DNA of 64,000 bases from Latrodectus hesperus (GCA_037975125.1 CM075857.1:26413582-26477581); one strand, 5' to 3'. Shown: positions 34,841 to 48,239, counted from the first letter of the stretch. Notes: generated from the sequence alone by a model not told the origin. Numbers and translations: made by a program.

Positions 34841-35039
34841 CATATTAGCGATATCAACCACAGCTGCGTATTAAATACGTCTTCTAAAAAATTTCGTATT
34901 GCCTGCAAAGTATTATATATTTCATTACAATACTTTGCAAGCGATATTATATTAGCATATTAGCGATATCAACCACAGCTGCGTATTAAATACGTCTTCT
35001 AAAAAATTTCGTATTGCCTGCAAAGTATTATATATTTCA
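34841..35039. repeat. Perfect 84-bp direct repeat with a hairpin between copies
   Basis: 34841-34924 and 34956-35039 are identical (start CATATTAGCGATATCAACCA). The 31-bp spacer contains AATACTTTGC, the inverse of GCAAAGTATT within the first copy, so a short inverted piece sits between two direct copies. Confidence 0.95.
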
Positions 35040-35483
35040 CTATAAATATGAATGAAAATAATTTGTCATTGTTTAATAATGAGCTCTTATGTCTCTGATT
35101 TTACAGTTAGTGATTTAGATATAATAAACTGGTACGTCACGGGTGTGGATTTAGTCGTTTAGAATCTATTCCAAAGAACAGACACCCGTCGAATCAGCAC
35201 TAGTGTGGAAAAAGGGACTGTAGAGAAACTAATCATTCAAGCCCTTGACGTGGATTATACTTTGAAGAACTTATTTTAAAAGTAAATTTAGAATTCTGCG
35301 ATTTTTGAGAAAAATATCCTATCTTTTTCAAACAATATATTTATATGTGCATGTATGTCATACAAAAATAACAAATTGTTAAATTTCATCTTAAGATTAT
35401 GGGTGAATTATATTTATTTGTACAATAATTCAATAATCATAATTATACTCGAAAAAATAATAGTTTGAAGATATAATACATAA

Positions 35484-35611
<128 letters not shown>

Positions 35612-36035
35612 TCTGTGTGTGTGTGTTTCCAATAGAAAAAACTTTCGATTCTCTTCAATAATGGAACCGATTGATTAATTAATAAATAAATTCATTAATA
35701 AATAATGCTAATAGTCGATTTTCAGTAATGATATATTTTTTGGTACAGATTTTTATTTCGTCTCTTAAATTCCTTTTTCAGTACTGAAATGCAATAAAAT
35801 CTAATTAACGGCATTCGTAACGTACCTCTAATGATTGTTTCAAAATCAGATTAAACTCAATTTTTATACATCAGGTTTTTATAATTTCTTTTTCTTTTCG
35901 ACAATTTTCTTTTTTATAATTTAAAAGATTTACTAGATAAACTAAAAGAATGTGAAAAATATTTTTTCTCTGGAACTGTCTCTTATTTATTATAGTATTA
36001 CTTAATTTTGGCATTTTCTCGAAGTATTTTCTTAC

Positions 36036-36385
36036 ATGCCATGTAACTGTTGCTTACGAATAAAGGGACTTCCATTCTATGAACCGATGGCCGCTATTAT
36101 CAATAAATGGACAGTTGATCGTCTTGTTAACGACACATTCGGCTCTATAAACTTAGCGCAATATCCTTGCAGACACTTGAAATGGGTAATCTCTGAGGAA
36201 AAGGAAACAGCTTCGCTCCGTGCCGTCCTGTGCGGCTGGGAATAGTCAGCAGATTCTATGTTTAGATGCGTTCCTAAAATACAGAAAGGAAACAAATACC
36301 TATTTTTTCCCCCTTTGTTGTCGACTGCATCTGATCTTCTTTCACACTTTTTCGGATGCAGCGGATGGCAAAAGCTGTGCACATC
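36036..36385. other. GC-richer island of unknown nature
   Basis: A stretch with several CpGs (for example GATGGCCGC, CTTCGCTCCGTGCCGTCC) in otherwise AT-rich DNA. It has a 69-codon plus frame and a 101-codon minus frame, neither resembling a family I know. A minus-strand GTAAGC follows the last GC-richer bases. It could be an old repeat, or a 5' untranslated exon or promoter of RyR; no direct evidence. Confidence 0.3.
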
Positions 36386-36485
36386 TTTATCTTTTTATTT
36401 TAACATTTTTGTTTAATTAGTATTTTAAGAATATGTGTATGTATAATTATACAAATATCACGAACACACACACATATACATACAT

Positions 36486-36604
<119 letters not shown>

Positions 36605-37197
36605 AGTCTAATTTTTAATTAATTTAGTTTACTGCTTTTATTTTCAAAAAGAATATAAATCATGACTTGTAAAAAATTTCTCTTATAAAAGTTATTTATT
36701 TCTTATCATTGTGTTATTATGCTTGAATACTAATAAATAATATTATATGCAATTATTTATGTTTTTATTTTTATTATAAGTAGAAGCAGACTCTCATAAA
36801 ACATGTACTTTTTGTTCGAATGTTAGGAAATCAATAAATGTTTATGTATCAATTTTTCTGCTTAAAACTTTCCTCGTCTGCTTAATGAAAATAAGATCTG
36901 AGAATCATGGCGGTCAGTTTATCAATTATCGTGATCATTAAAAGTTATGATATCGTATTTATATCGAGTTAAAAATAAGCTACATGAGGGAAACAGTGAC
37001 ACGTGAAACAGAACAGTTTATGAAACGATGACGACGATGGACTTGACGTCATCGTAAATAAATAACACATCCTTGAAGACGACATCAGAGATGTCTAAAA
37101 AATATTAATATGGTTCTGGAAATCTTCAACTATTCAAGCAAAATTATTGATCATTTTCAAACTCTAAACAAAATGATTCGAGATTCTTAAAAGCGCT

Positions 37198-37330
37198 TAT
37201 TCAATCCCTCTTTAAATTATCTGGGATTTGTAGAAGCAATCATTCAATTGCTCTCTAAATTTATCCAGGATTTGTTGAAGCATTCATTCATTTGCTCTCT
37301 AGTTCCCTGGGTTTTGTAGAAGTAATGAAT
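37198..37330 (+). repeat. ~45-bp tandem repeat, 3 diverged units
   Basis: Units share ATTCAATTGCTCTCTAAAT, then TATCCGGGATTTG or a close variant, then TAGAAGCA. No coding. Confidence 0.8.
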
Positions 37331-38129
37331 CCATTACTTTTCTTTTCTTTCACATAAAATCTGACATCTAAAATTTGAAATCGACAAAACAATACGTTTA
37401 CAAACTTCAGGTTGTCATTAAGAACTAAATGAATTTAACCTGTTACTTTCACGTGATACAAAGAATAAATTAATATTTAAATTAATTTTTTTATAATTAT
37501 TAGATGAAGAAAATGTGGGTCTTTTTATAATTCGAAAAAATATTTTTTCTTTTAAGTTTCTATCTTGATACATAATATTTCATATAAATATATTTCATAG
37601 CAAAATAAAACTTATTGAATATGAATTTTTTTATACCAAAAAGATTTTAAATAATTAATAAAATTGTGCTAATATAAAAAAGGAACAGAATTAATTATTA
37701 TTAAAGGCATATTTTAGTTATAAGTTTTCATAGCATAATTCTTTCAGAAATTTTGTTATTAGTCGATTTTCAAGAATACAACACGTGGGAAATATGGACA
37801 TATCTTCCCCCACAGCAGATAAACTCCTTACCAAAGTATTTTTGCGAAATTTTCTATATTTTGCCTTCTGTTACACATTATTCGTTTTTGAATAATGAAT
37901 AAATAAATTTCTAAATGTAGACTGTAATGTGTGATGAAAGAAAAAAAAATTTTTTTTTTGGGGGGGGAGAAATTCCAACCTCCTGCATTAAAGTAACTAA
38001 AGTCCATTAAAGTAACTACAGAAGATAATTCTTCAATAGAGAAGAATTATCGAAGAATGCCGAAGGACAGCTTTCTGTTTATAAATTTAGCTCGGTACTT
38101 ATAAATTATCCCGTCCAAATGAAATTATC

Positions 38130-38395
38130 ATCATGAAAATGTTTACAATTATTTACATACAAAAATTTCTTATTAAAAATATCATCTTGAAAATATTTAT
38201 TCACATTATACAAAAACTTTTGATAAAATTATTACTATGAAAATGTTTCCGATAGTTTATGTATAAAAACTTTTTTATTAAAGTTTTGACCGTAAAACTA
38301 TTTTTTGTCTTTTATATTCTGCATAAACGTTTCATAAAATTATCAACATGGAAATGTTTATTATCATTTATACTGCACAAAAATAAGTTTTTAAA
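38130..38395 (+). repeat. Diverged ~58-bp tandem repeat
   Basis: ATCATGAAAATGTTTACAAT, then TATTTACATACAAAAA and TTTTTATTAAAA, recur about four times with heavy divergence. A separate 24-bp T-rich repeat (AAATCATTTTTTAATTC) lies at 38862-38935. Confidence 0.6.
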
Positions 38396-38769
38396 TTTTT
38401 AAAAAAAAACGCAATTTTATAAATTTGTTAAAAAAATGAGTTTTTATAACCCCTGCTTTTCTTCGTCGTGAAGGACATTTTTGGTGAAAATTCGCCTTGC
38501 TTACATATTACAAAGAAGAAAGCTGTGATGCAAACACCTTTTTATTCATTATCTATTTAAGAAAATGCAGTTACGTAAGAGATTACATAATAGTTGTCTG
38601 CAACACTCACACTATTTGGTTTTCCATGAAGCTTTTTCACCGAATGTGAACCATTCATGTTCACAGATGACGAGAAAGAAAACATGGAGAAAACTTTTAC
38701 TCACCAGTCAGTTTTTTTTTAAATTATTGTTTGATGAAAACGCAATTCTATCAAAGATCACGTTATAAT

Positions 38770-41700
38770 TTTCAATTTCTTGTACTTAGGTAATATCCCG
38801 TCAACCATTTTTGTCTAAAAGGAAGTGTTGCTATATATAGGCAACATTTACTTTTCGATAAATCATTTTTTAATTCTTTTTTTAAATCATTTTTAATTCT
38901 TTTTTAAATTACTTTTTAATTCATATTTTAAAATCACATTCTTATATTCTTTAATAATTTTTGTTTATCAAAAAGTGAAGGCAATAAGCAGATCAGTTAA
39001 ATTACGTGTTAATTTTAAAACCTTATTCTAATTTTTACATCAGCGTGGTTACATAAAACAAAATCCTTAATTTAAAACCAATATGATATGATAAAATTTT
39101 CATAATGATGATTTTATTCGCGAAAATATATATTGTAAAACATGCATTTTTATTTTTATTTATTTTTTTAATAATTTATGTTGCGTTGTTACTAAATTGC
39201 AACAACTGGAGCCTAAAGACCGATATTTGTGTACATATTTTTTTCCAGAAAGTGATCGCTGGTATAATCGTTATTAATGCGAAATTATATTTAACACACA
39301 CAATCACATGCTTTCAACATACATATAAAGATGTTTCGAAATATTTGTTGTATAGAGTTTGTTTTTTAAATCAGTTTTCTTGCAGTGAAAGCGCGTGAAA
39401 AATCACAGTAAAATAAGAAAAATAAAGCAAAGATTTAGTAAAAAAAAAAAATCATTGATTGATTACAGTTCATTATGACAACAATAAAAGGAACACATAT
39501 TGATTAATATGACGTTTTAAAAGGGAGATACATTGATTTATCGATAAAATATGTCACTCAAAGAGCATTTACATCTTATCTATTTTTTCGTTCGGTGAAT
39601 TAATTTTGATATCACAGGAAATATCAAATGTTTAAGTCCCTTTTCTGTACCTAGCAATATTGAATTTCGATTTCCCAGAAATTACAGCTATGCTATTGTT
39701 GTATAAAATATAGTTCTGAATACAACTTAAGTACACAACACGATAATAAAAAAATGACATCAAATAAATATATCAGTATATTTTATTAATTATTAGAAGA
39801 ATTCATAAAATTACACAAATGTAAGAATATATAAAATTAATAAATAAAATTCAATGAATCAGTAAAAAAATAATTTTATTAAATTAGAGCCACTTTTTAA
39901 ATAACCCTTTATTTTTTACTGTATCAAAATTAATAATTATCATTATATAGTAATTTAAATAATGAGTTCAAAAAGCAAATTTACCAGTATCGTGAAATAC
40001 TTGCAATCTCTTATTTGTGTTAATTCTGTTATATAAGCCTTTTTAATCGAAAAATGAGATATATTTATGAAGAAAAATGCTAATTCATCATAAATTGCAA
40101 GTATTAATTTCTAGCACAGGAATTTCTAATGTCCCTTAAAAAGCAATGCTTTAATTCCAGAGACCTCAATATTCTTCGTATAAGAAACTTATTTATTTGC
40201 AAAAAAAAATAAACATTTAGAAAAATGTTTTCTGTTATTTTCATCATATTTCGAATTACAACACGCAAGTTGTCACTAAAAATCCTTTATTTTTGTGCTC
40301 AACTATTAATATATATTTGATGAGAAAAAAATGGATTAAAAACCCTTTTTTATTGAGATAAAATTCGCAATTCTTTGGTTTAAATAAGCACGAAAAAATT
40401 CATAAAGTGAATATTTTACGTTTAATATTTCAATTGTTATTTCAATGACTAAATAACTGCCAATTATTTATGAGGTACCAGTTAAAAAAAATGAAGGTTT
40501 CTTTATCGATTCAGGTGAATATGTTTTGTTGATCATATTAAGCCCAATTTAAAAAATTGGAGAAGAATTTGCAATTTGATTTATCTGCCTAAAAATCAAA
40601 AAAAAAATTTACTCGTGTAACAATGGATTAGTATATTGAATTTGTCAAAATAAATTAAATACATAAGTTTGAGCGTAATTCAGAATAAAATAATAAATTG
40701 ATAATTATGTTAATTTATTGCAAAGTCAAAAAGAAAAAACGTTATCATCAATAACTAGAATCTATACTATGATGATCAACAGACAACAGTTTGTGTATTC
40801 GATTCCCAATTCAATATTTAATTGTTCAGACTTCACACTTTACATTCAAGACATCGATGAAATCAGCACTCACAAGAGAAGAATGATCATTCCAGCATAG
40901 AATATGTCTATTGAGGTTACAGTTAAAAAATAATTAAAATGTATGATATTATTATTAATCATATGAGACTTGATCATGTAAACTTGTATATTAATATGTT
41001 AAGATTTATAGAAAAAATTGTTGATTAAGTCATTCTTTTTCCACGGCAAAGAAAGTTATTGTAAGTAGATTTAAGCGATCGTCATTTTTGTTACTGCTAA
41101 ATACCACTTTAAAGTGCTGAATAGACAAAGTTTCCAAATTTATAGACCTTTCTCCCTCTTTGAATACACTTAAAATGCAAGTGAGAAAGTGCAAACCGTT
41201 CTTCCCTGCTTCGAAGATTGTTATTTTAAGGCTTTGCATTCCTGATGCTAGGATGGGGAATTCAGTGGCAAATATAGCATTCACTGGTGATATAACATCG
41301 ACAGTGCTGTAACTCCTTTGCTTTTGATCAAAGTGGCTCTTTCTGAAGTATCGTTCTCAACCATGAGTAACAGAAAAAAACTTGCATTTTATTTTGCGTA
41401 TTTTACTATTAAAATCATTCTCAAGAAAAGAAATTTGAATCCTATGCTTTTCGTAGCATTAAGTTGGCAACGATAGTCCATGTTCTTCCTACTTCTTACT
41501 GCGAAATCAACAGCGATGACATTTCAGTAGCTAAGTACTTCTTTGCCTGTCCGGTGTGACCATATCAACAAATTAATAAAGGCGATATAGGTCAGCTGTT
41601 AACATGGTCATCCAGATAGTAAAAGCAAATGTGCAATAGAAAATAGAAGTTTAAATATTTATTGAAAAAAAAATCTGTTACATACATGAAGTATCCTTTA

Positions 41701-42240
41701 CTTCTCTGCATATTTGCCTCCTATAATAAAGCATTTTCAATATGCGCTCACGAATTTCAGCAGTCTAATGTTATATTCTTCTATAATGAATTCATCAACT
41801 CTGGTAGTTCTGGTTTTCATGCAATCAAACAAGCATGCAACGGCACTAGGACCAACGCAAACAATTATCGTGAGTCTCCAGTAACGTGTGTGCTATGAGA
41901 CAATAAGAAAATAACCGTCACTCCTCTAAAACAAAGATGAAGAATGCTTGCATTTTCACGACTTTTGACCCCCTCCCCCCGTGACTTCAGAATAACTGGT
42001 TTATTTAAATAAAATATTTTTATAGAACGAAATTTGTATCTAGAAATTTCCTTCTTTTGTATTAGCTAAAAGATGTTTTGCATGGTACATGTTTTTGAAG
42101 GGATGAAGAGTTGGAAATGGCAGTTACCATATGATTCAATGAAAGGAAGACAGAAGAATATAACATGAGAATTTTAGAAGTTCACGACCAAATGCTATAA
42201 ATGTCTAAGCGTAAGAGGTAATTTAAAAATAAATGAGAGG
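38770..42240. other. Non-coding, unassigned
   Basis: AT-rich. The minus frame at 41030-41284 (84 codons, with SINLETLSIQHFKVVFSSNK) is somewhat more protein-like and less AT-rich than its surroundings, but I do not recognise it and see no splice-site support. Nothing else seen. Confidence 0.4.
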
Positions 42241-42249
42241 CTGCTTCAG

Positions 42250-42480
42250 AAGTCAAGTGGTTTATTGGTAGTACTTCATACTTCCACAAAACAAGTTAGA
42301 GGTTGGATCCTCAAGGTGTGCAAGGTCAATTCAGCCTTTCATCCCTTCAAGGGGGTCGATAAACTGAGTACCAAGCATGCTTGGGAACAAAACACTGAAG
42401 TTTTCGCGTTAAGCAGACAACCTAATCGGGACATATGCTTAGCACTCCAAGGCTCTCGGTCAGGAAAATGGATATAGGTA
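42250..42480 (+). mobile_element. Likely SINE (family 4), single copy
   Basis: A tRNA-like head with GTGGTTTATTGGTAGTAC and a decayed B box, GAGGTTGGATCCTC, is followed by CAGCCTTTCATCCCTTCAAG and GGGGTCGATAAACTGAGTAC. That CTTTCATCC...GGGGTCGATAAA...GTACC block is a known SINE central domain in several invertebrates. No TSD seen. Confidence 0.55.
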
Positions 42481-43335
42481 CTGTAGTCCTTCTCCCACAT
42501 TTGGCTATCGTACGATAGGATTAGTTTAGTTTTTAATGATCGTTTCATGTTTGTACCAGATTTTTTATAAATATGTTGGCTTCTCTTATTTTAATGTGCT
42601 TATTTCTATATAGATGTATCGTTTCATTATAAAATAATATATATATAGATTTATTTACAAGAGAACTCACTAATTTACGTTACTGAGTTTCTAGTTACTA
42701 CATTCCATGAATTTTTACTTAGCTACCAAAACAATTGCCATGAGAACTACTGATGTTGCCACTCAAGCGTAAGAAACTTTGCGCTCACAAATATAACTTT
42801 TCCTTTTTTTTTTTTTACAACAAAATGGTTTTTATTTTCAAGATGAAATTCGTTGTATGATTTGTAAGATAACTTAAAACTTTAAAAAATTAAAATATTA
42901 CGCAGTTAATGAACCTGATTTTTTCGGTAGGCTGGAAAGTGAAATTTCATAATATGCATTATAGATAACAACACGGTAATTAAATAATCAAGCTTTTTAA
43001 CCATTTTATTTCCAAACTATTAAACATAGAAAAAATACATTCTTAATGCATGACTGAAAAACAAATCAAAGATAACTAGCAGTTATCTGTGTTTTGCTTT
43101 TATTAGCATAAGTTAGTAGAAAGCATTTTGGTGACTGTATTAACTTACCACAATCTGATATGTTTAAATAGAACAAGAAAGAATAACGGAACTTTTACAA
43201 GCTAAGCATATTGGTTGCAAAGATAAAGAAGACGATACAAATTCTAAAGTGGAATTGCTGAGATTTGGAATGATAACACATTAATTTCTTATTTTTCTGC
43301 AAATACTGTTGCTAATGAAGTTTTAATGAATGTAT

Positions 43336-43660
43336 GTTGTCGTTGTTGTTGCTTACGACACTTGGACAAGCCAAGCTCTCTCGCCGACGGTTATGTGAAA
43401 TTAAGTCAGTAGTGTGCGTCTTTCGTTTAACCAGAGCACCACGTAGTTGAATGTAAGTTTCTACTCTAATACTCCACCGACAGATGGCTCTACCAAAAGA
43501 TCTACTCTCTCAATTTTGGTATTGATCTGGAGCGGAAGGAAATTTTCTCCAGACCATTACACCCATAGTAACTGCTCTACGACAGACCACAGGACTTTCG
43601 ATTCCCCAGCCCTTCCAGGCGGAAGTTCCATACTTAGACCACTGGGCTACCGTGGCTCCA
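43336..43660 (-). mobile_element. SINE family 2, copy b
   Basis: Minus-strand head GAGCCACGGTAGCCCAGTGG then TCTAAG; body AATCGAAAGTCCTGTGGTC, GGAGAAAATTTCCTTCCGC, CCAGATCAATACC and TTGAGAGAGTAGATC; tail GTCCAAGTGTCGTAAGCAAC plus AACAAC. It matches the 7.5-kb copy over nearly its full length. The 86-codon plus frame over it is a shadow. Confidence 0.78.
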
Positions 43661-43739
43661 ATAAACGTCTACCTTTGAACAACAATTATATATTTGTTTA
43701 TGTATGAATCTATCTGCCAAAAATAATTGAAATATTTAT

Positions 43740-44108
43740 GTAAGTGAAATTAAATGGGGACGTCACAACAAAATAGCACATGTTTCAAGACTTGTTGGTA
43801 ACAATTGCATAACTAAGCCACTTCTAAAGGAGTGGCTTCAACTGTGATAATCATTAAAAGTTCTTTTTTGTCCTTATGTTCTTTCTTCCTGTGAACATGC
43901 TATTATAAAAACTGTGGTACAAGACAAGATTGTAATAGAACTGCTATGAAAAACTTCTAGGGATAGTTAGAATTAAATTTCCATAGAGAATGGCAACATG
44001 AATATAGTTGCTATCAAATGGCAACGGGAACACGCAGGAAATTGAACTCAAACTGCCATGAAGGAAAGTATTGAAATGCTGTGTTCCCGAATTGAATGCC
44101 AATTAATG
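43740..44108. repeat. Left flank of an interspersed repeat containing the minisatellite
   Basis: GAAATGCTGTGTTCCCGAAT then TGAATGCCAATTAATGTG resembles GAAATCCTGCGTTCCCAAAC then TTAATGTCACTTATTGTG at 53.89 kb, and both precede a tandem block and a TTTCAGAGC end. This suggests two copies of one element. Confidence 0.45.
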
Positions 44109-44604
44109 TGTTCTGCTCTTTTAAGTAATTTAACTGTTCTTGTAACGTGTTTTGCTCTTTTATATAATTTAACTGTTTTTGTAACGTGTTCTGTTCTTTT
44201 ATATATTTTAACTGTTCTTGTAACGTGTGTTCTGCTCTTTTATATAATTTAACTGTTCTTGTAACGTGTGTTCTGTTCTTTTATATAATTTAACTGTTCT
44301 TGTTACATGTCTTCTGCTCTTTTATTTATTTTAACTGTTCTTGTAACATGTGTTCTGCTCTTTTATATAATTTAACTATTCTTGTAACGTGTGTTCTGCT
44401 CTTTTATATAATTTAACTGTTCTTGTAACGTGTTCTGCTCTTTTATATAATTTAACTGTTCTTGTAACGTGTTCTGCTCTTTTATATAATTTAACTGTTC
44501 TTGTTACGCATGTTCTGCTCTTTTATATAATTTAACTGTTTTTGTAATGTGTTCTGATATTTTATATAATTTAACTATTCTTGTGTAATGTACTCTGTTA
44601 TTTA
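44109..44604 (+). repeat. Minisatellite, 39-41-bp unit, about 12 copies
   Basis: The consensus unit is TGTTCTGCTCTTTTATATAA, TTTAACTGTTCTTGTAACG, with or without a final TG, giving 39- and 41-bp variants. Units are mostly 90% or more alike. The 64-codon frame over the left end is repeat read-through, not a gene. Confidence 0.95.
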
Positions 44605-45301
44605 GGAAATTACAAAATAAATAAAAATTTCAGAGCTAGTCTAGAATTGCATTTATTCCAACTCTCATTTTTATGGGATTATGAAAAGTATTTTATTGAG
44701 AACCTCTGGATACTTTTTTATAGCTCATACAGACAAAAAGCCACTTTCTCTCCTTAGATTTAATTTTAAAACCAGAAATTTTAAGTTATTTAAAATGATC
44801 ATTTTCTAGCTGTTTCTTGTATTCTACAAGAAGCCAGGGTGTCAATTTTAATATTTCTCTTATGTTTAGGGTAGACATTTTTCTAAGATCTAAATTCTTT
44901 GAATAGAACTTCCAACTTTTTTTTTTTTTTATGAAACCTTACTTTCATTGAGGCTTTTGTCACCATGATCTTTGTGCTCCATTATTTTATTTTGTTTGTT
45001 TTGAAATATTAGAAATTATGCTTAATTCCAAAAACTACTAATTGCGACAACAATAACTTCATTCAAAACATGACTTATATTTATTGAATTATAAATTTTA
45101 GAAATATTTTGGTACCTTATGAACATTTAAAATATTTAAAATTAAATTTTTTACGAAATTTGTATTAAAAGAGAGTACATAAAAAATTTAAACAATATAA
45201 ATTTACGGGCTAAAAGGATACATAAATGTGTGTATTTATTTTTTTTTAATTGTGAGATAAAGTATATTCTATTAACAGCATTTTTATCCCATACAAAGAC
45301 C

Positions 45302-45375
45302 ATGCGGATCTGTTAGCAGAATGGAGCTCTGTTAGAACAGTTGGGTTCGACTCTCACCCTAATCATGGATCCTTG
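45302..45375 (+). mobile_element. SINE family 3 fragment (degenerate)
   Basis: CTGTTAGCAGAATGG, AGCTCTGTTAGAACAG, B box GGGTTCGACTC, then TCATGGAT. The order matches the head of the 49.8-kb copy. Confidence 0.45.
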
Positions 45376-45889
45376 AAGAAGTTCAGAACCTATAACAGAG
45401 CTTTATAATATTAAACTGAGTTTCGTTCGTTTCTTTATCTACTTTTAAAATGCTATTCCACATTTTTAAATCGTATTTCTTAATGAAACTAATGTAAATA
45501 AGCTCATTTTCTTAAATATCAATTGAGGGATGAAAAGTTAAATGATTTTGCAAATAATCTTGTTAGAAGTTCCTAAGAAATAATGAAATGATTTGAATTT
45601 CATCATTGTTAGAAGTGCTTCCAATTTTCCTCTTCTCGTACATTAAATATATTACCGATTATAAATCAGAATGTGTTTTTTAAAAATAGGCCTCAAAATT
45701 AAATACATAATTTTTTACTCTTTATAATTTATCTGAAAATTTGTATTATTTTTTTATTTTTATAATTTAACATTCTTCAAGTATAAATATTTACAGTTCA
45801 ATCGAGAATTGGGTATCAATTGGTTTGGCGAAAAATTTGGCGATCAAATTTAATTTATCTTAGTTTAGCTTTTGTGTAACGGTCATCTT

Positions 45890-46085
45890 CTTCTTTAGGC
45901 ATCATCCATACTAGAGAGTTACACCTAGAATCCATTAAAGGGTTATCGGACTTTATTAATAAAGTGGGTGACCCGAGCAATTGGAACTGGGAAACATTGG
46001 GTTTGGAGCTATTGATACAAAATGCTGATAAAAGCAGAGGTGCCCAATGACATACAAATCCAAATCTAAGAAGAAGTAGAAGAAG
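45890..46085 (+). mobile_element. 196-bp insertion with exact 12-bp TSD
   Basis: AACGGTCATCTT occurs at 45878-45889 and again at 46086-46097, directly bounding the insert. The insert is less AT-rich than its surroundings and ends in an AAGAAGAAGTAGAAGAAG tail, as in a retroposed sequence. I cannot assign the body; the 79-codon minus frame across it is not recognised. Confidence 0.6.
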
Positions 46086-46250
46086 AACGGTCATCTTATA
46101 AGTTACATCTTGGCGTCAAAAGAATTTGCCAAAAAATTAAGAAGTACCCAATTGTAAACTTTTAACACATATTTAAATGCAATATAAAATCTAACTATGT
46201 CAATAATTGAAAAGTTTAAAAAGATTACTAATTTTTTTGAAAATTCAAAG

Positions 46251-46255
<5 letters not shown>

Positions 46256-46348
<93 letters not shown>
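46256..46348. repeat. (TA)n microsatellite
   Basis: About 45 TA units with one CA near 46336. Confidence 0.97.
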
Positions 46349-46349
<1 letters not shown>

Positions 46350-47088
46350 CTTTATTTTGAAAAACAAAATGTGAACAAAGTGAGTAACAAAATCCAAATT
46401 AAGATTTTCCTAGAGTTAGTTAAAAAAAAAAACTTAATTTTATTTCTTCATTTTCATTTTCAAAAAATTCTCGATATTAAACTTGACATGTAATATATAT
46501 GCAAAAAAAGTATATTTCAAATTAAACTAAGTCAAAAAAATGTATTTTACTGGATTTATTTTTTATAATACATGTGCCCAATAAATTTAACATACAACTT
46601 TTACGATGTTTCAAGGTCAAAATTTTTTTCTCTGTGAAAAACTGAATAAGCTAGTATCAGAACTTATTAATCGATTCAATCCAGTGTTGCGGGGAGAAGA
46701 AATGTTTTATTAAATTTTAAAATCAAGAGTAAGAATTTAATATATTATAATTATATCTCTACACACACATAAACCACACAAGTATGGTACCAAAATGCGA
46801 TAGATTTTTAATAATATTTTAAAGAAAATATGTACTTCTAATTCTAACATAAAATATTCAAAATTACGAAAATCGTATTTTTTTTTAATATTCAGAGTTG
46901 CTTTTCAAACGCTCATATTATTAAATGATAAACTGTTAATTTTTTTTTTTACTAAATATGTTTATTCAACTATTTAGTCAGTTTTACTCAATTTTAATGT
47001 CATACACATCTGTGTATGTTGAATCCATATGTGTTCATACTTTTGTGTAAATACAATAAATTCAAATTCCTTAATGACCGCTTCTTTT

Positions 47089-47263
47089 GCATTCCAAGCT
47101 TAATATGAACCAAAACCTGTTGCCAGTGTTAAGTACTGCATATTTTTTTGCAACAAATATGTAATACTGAACAATGGCAATGGGCTTTGGATGATGTTAA
47201 CTTTATTGCATTCCAAGGTTAATATCATCCTAAGCCCGTTACCGTTGTTCAGTACTGCATATT
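47089..47263. repeat. Three-part direct/inverted repeat
   Basis: Copy A (47089-47143) and copy C (47208-47263) are direct: GCATTCCAAGSTTAATAT ... AGTACTGCATATT. Between them, copy B (47157-47201) is the inverse of C, giving ~45-bp arms around a 13-bp loop. B and C match at most positions, including TACTGAACAA.GG.AA.GGG. Confidence 0.85.
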
Positions 47264-48239
47264 CTACCAAAACAAAATGGCGTCATCGACATTGGAAGCA
47301 TTATTTATTTTAGCTTTCGTTTGTCTGCATAAAGCTTCTTTTTTATAGCATTATTTAAATAAAACTTTACAAATAATAATTCAATGATATTTTTATGAAC
47401 TTGAACACATATGATTTGAATTCTATTTTGGGACGCCGAATTAAGTTTGGAAAAATGGGACTGAAAACATAATTATAGGAGTAACACTATACAAACTATT
47501 AGTAGAGTGATATAAAAATTTTCCCATCTATTGCTGCTAAAGCTGAAAAACTGTTAAAATGAACATTGATTAGCTAATCTGGAAATTAATTAATTTCCTC
47601 TACTAGTGTGAAGAGAATCAAGTTTTCCTCATTTTATAGGTAATATGCCTTTAAATGGCATCTTTACGGTTAGAGTTCAAATGCTGATTGTTAAAAAGTT
47701 GGTTTCATGCAATAATTTGTTGAATTTTGATTATAATAAATTTATTCTTTAGATATGGAAAAAAAATGAATGAAAATTCTATAATTTCAATAACATTTAA
47801 AATTGTTTGATTTATTTTAATTCATTGATCATTGATTCTATCAAATAATTTATGGATTGTATTAACTTGATTTTATTTAGACATCGAAAAATAAACAAAA
47901 TGGTGTGCGTAAATCTTCTCATTCCACGTACAGAAAAGTTGCAAAGATCTCATTCTTTCTCTGGCGTGCACCTTGTAGGCAATGTACAAATTAATTTGGT
48001 AATTTGAGCGACGAAACAATTTCAGGTATTTTTAACGAATCATACTTGTTAATCTTTTCATTCTGTAATAATAATTATCACATAATATGCTTAATAATAA
48101 CCTGCAGATAATCAGTGGAATAACAGTATTCTGCATCTTATCAACAACGTGAATTATCTTCCATGGTTATTGTGTACACGCAAAATTATGTCCACACTCC
48201 TCCAAAATACTAAATTAGAAAACTTAACTTTTACAGGAA

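Noticed and set aside
41030..41284. 84-codon minus frame, tentatively thought to be a conserved nuclear protein
   Set aside because: On inspection no family motif could be confirmed and no splice sites fit.
44058..44252. 64-codon frame of Leu/Val/Cys-rich protein
   Set aside because: Read-through of the 39-41-bp minisatellite.
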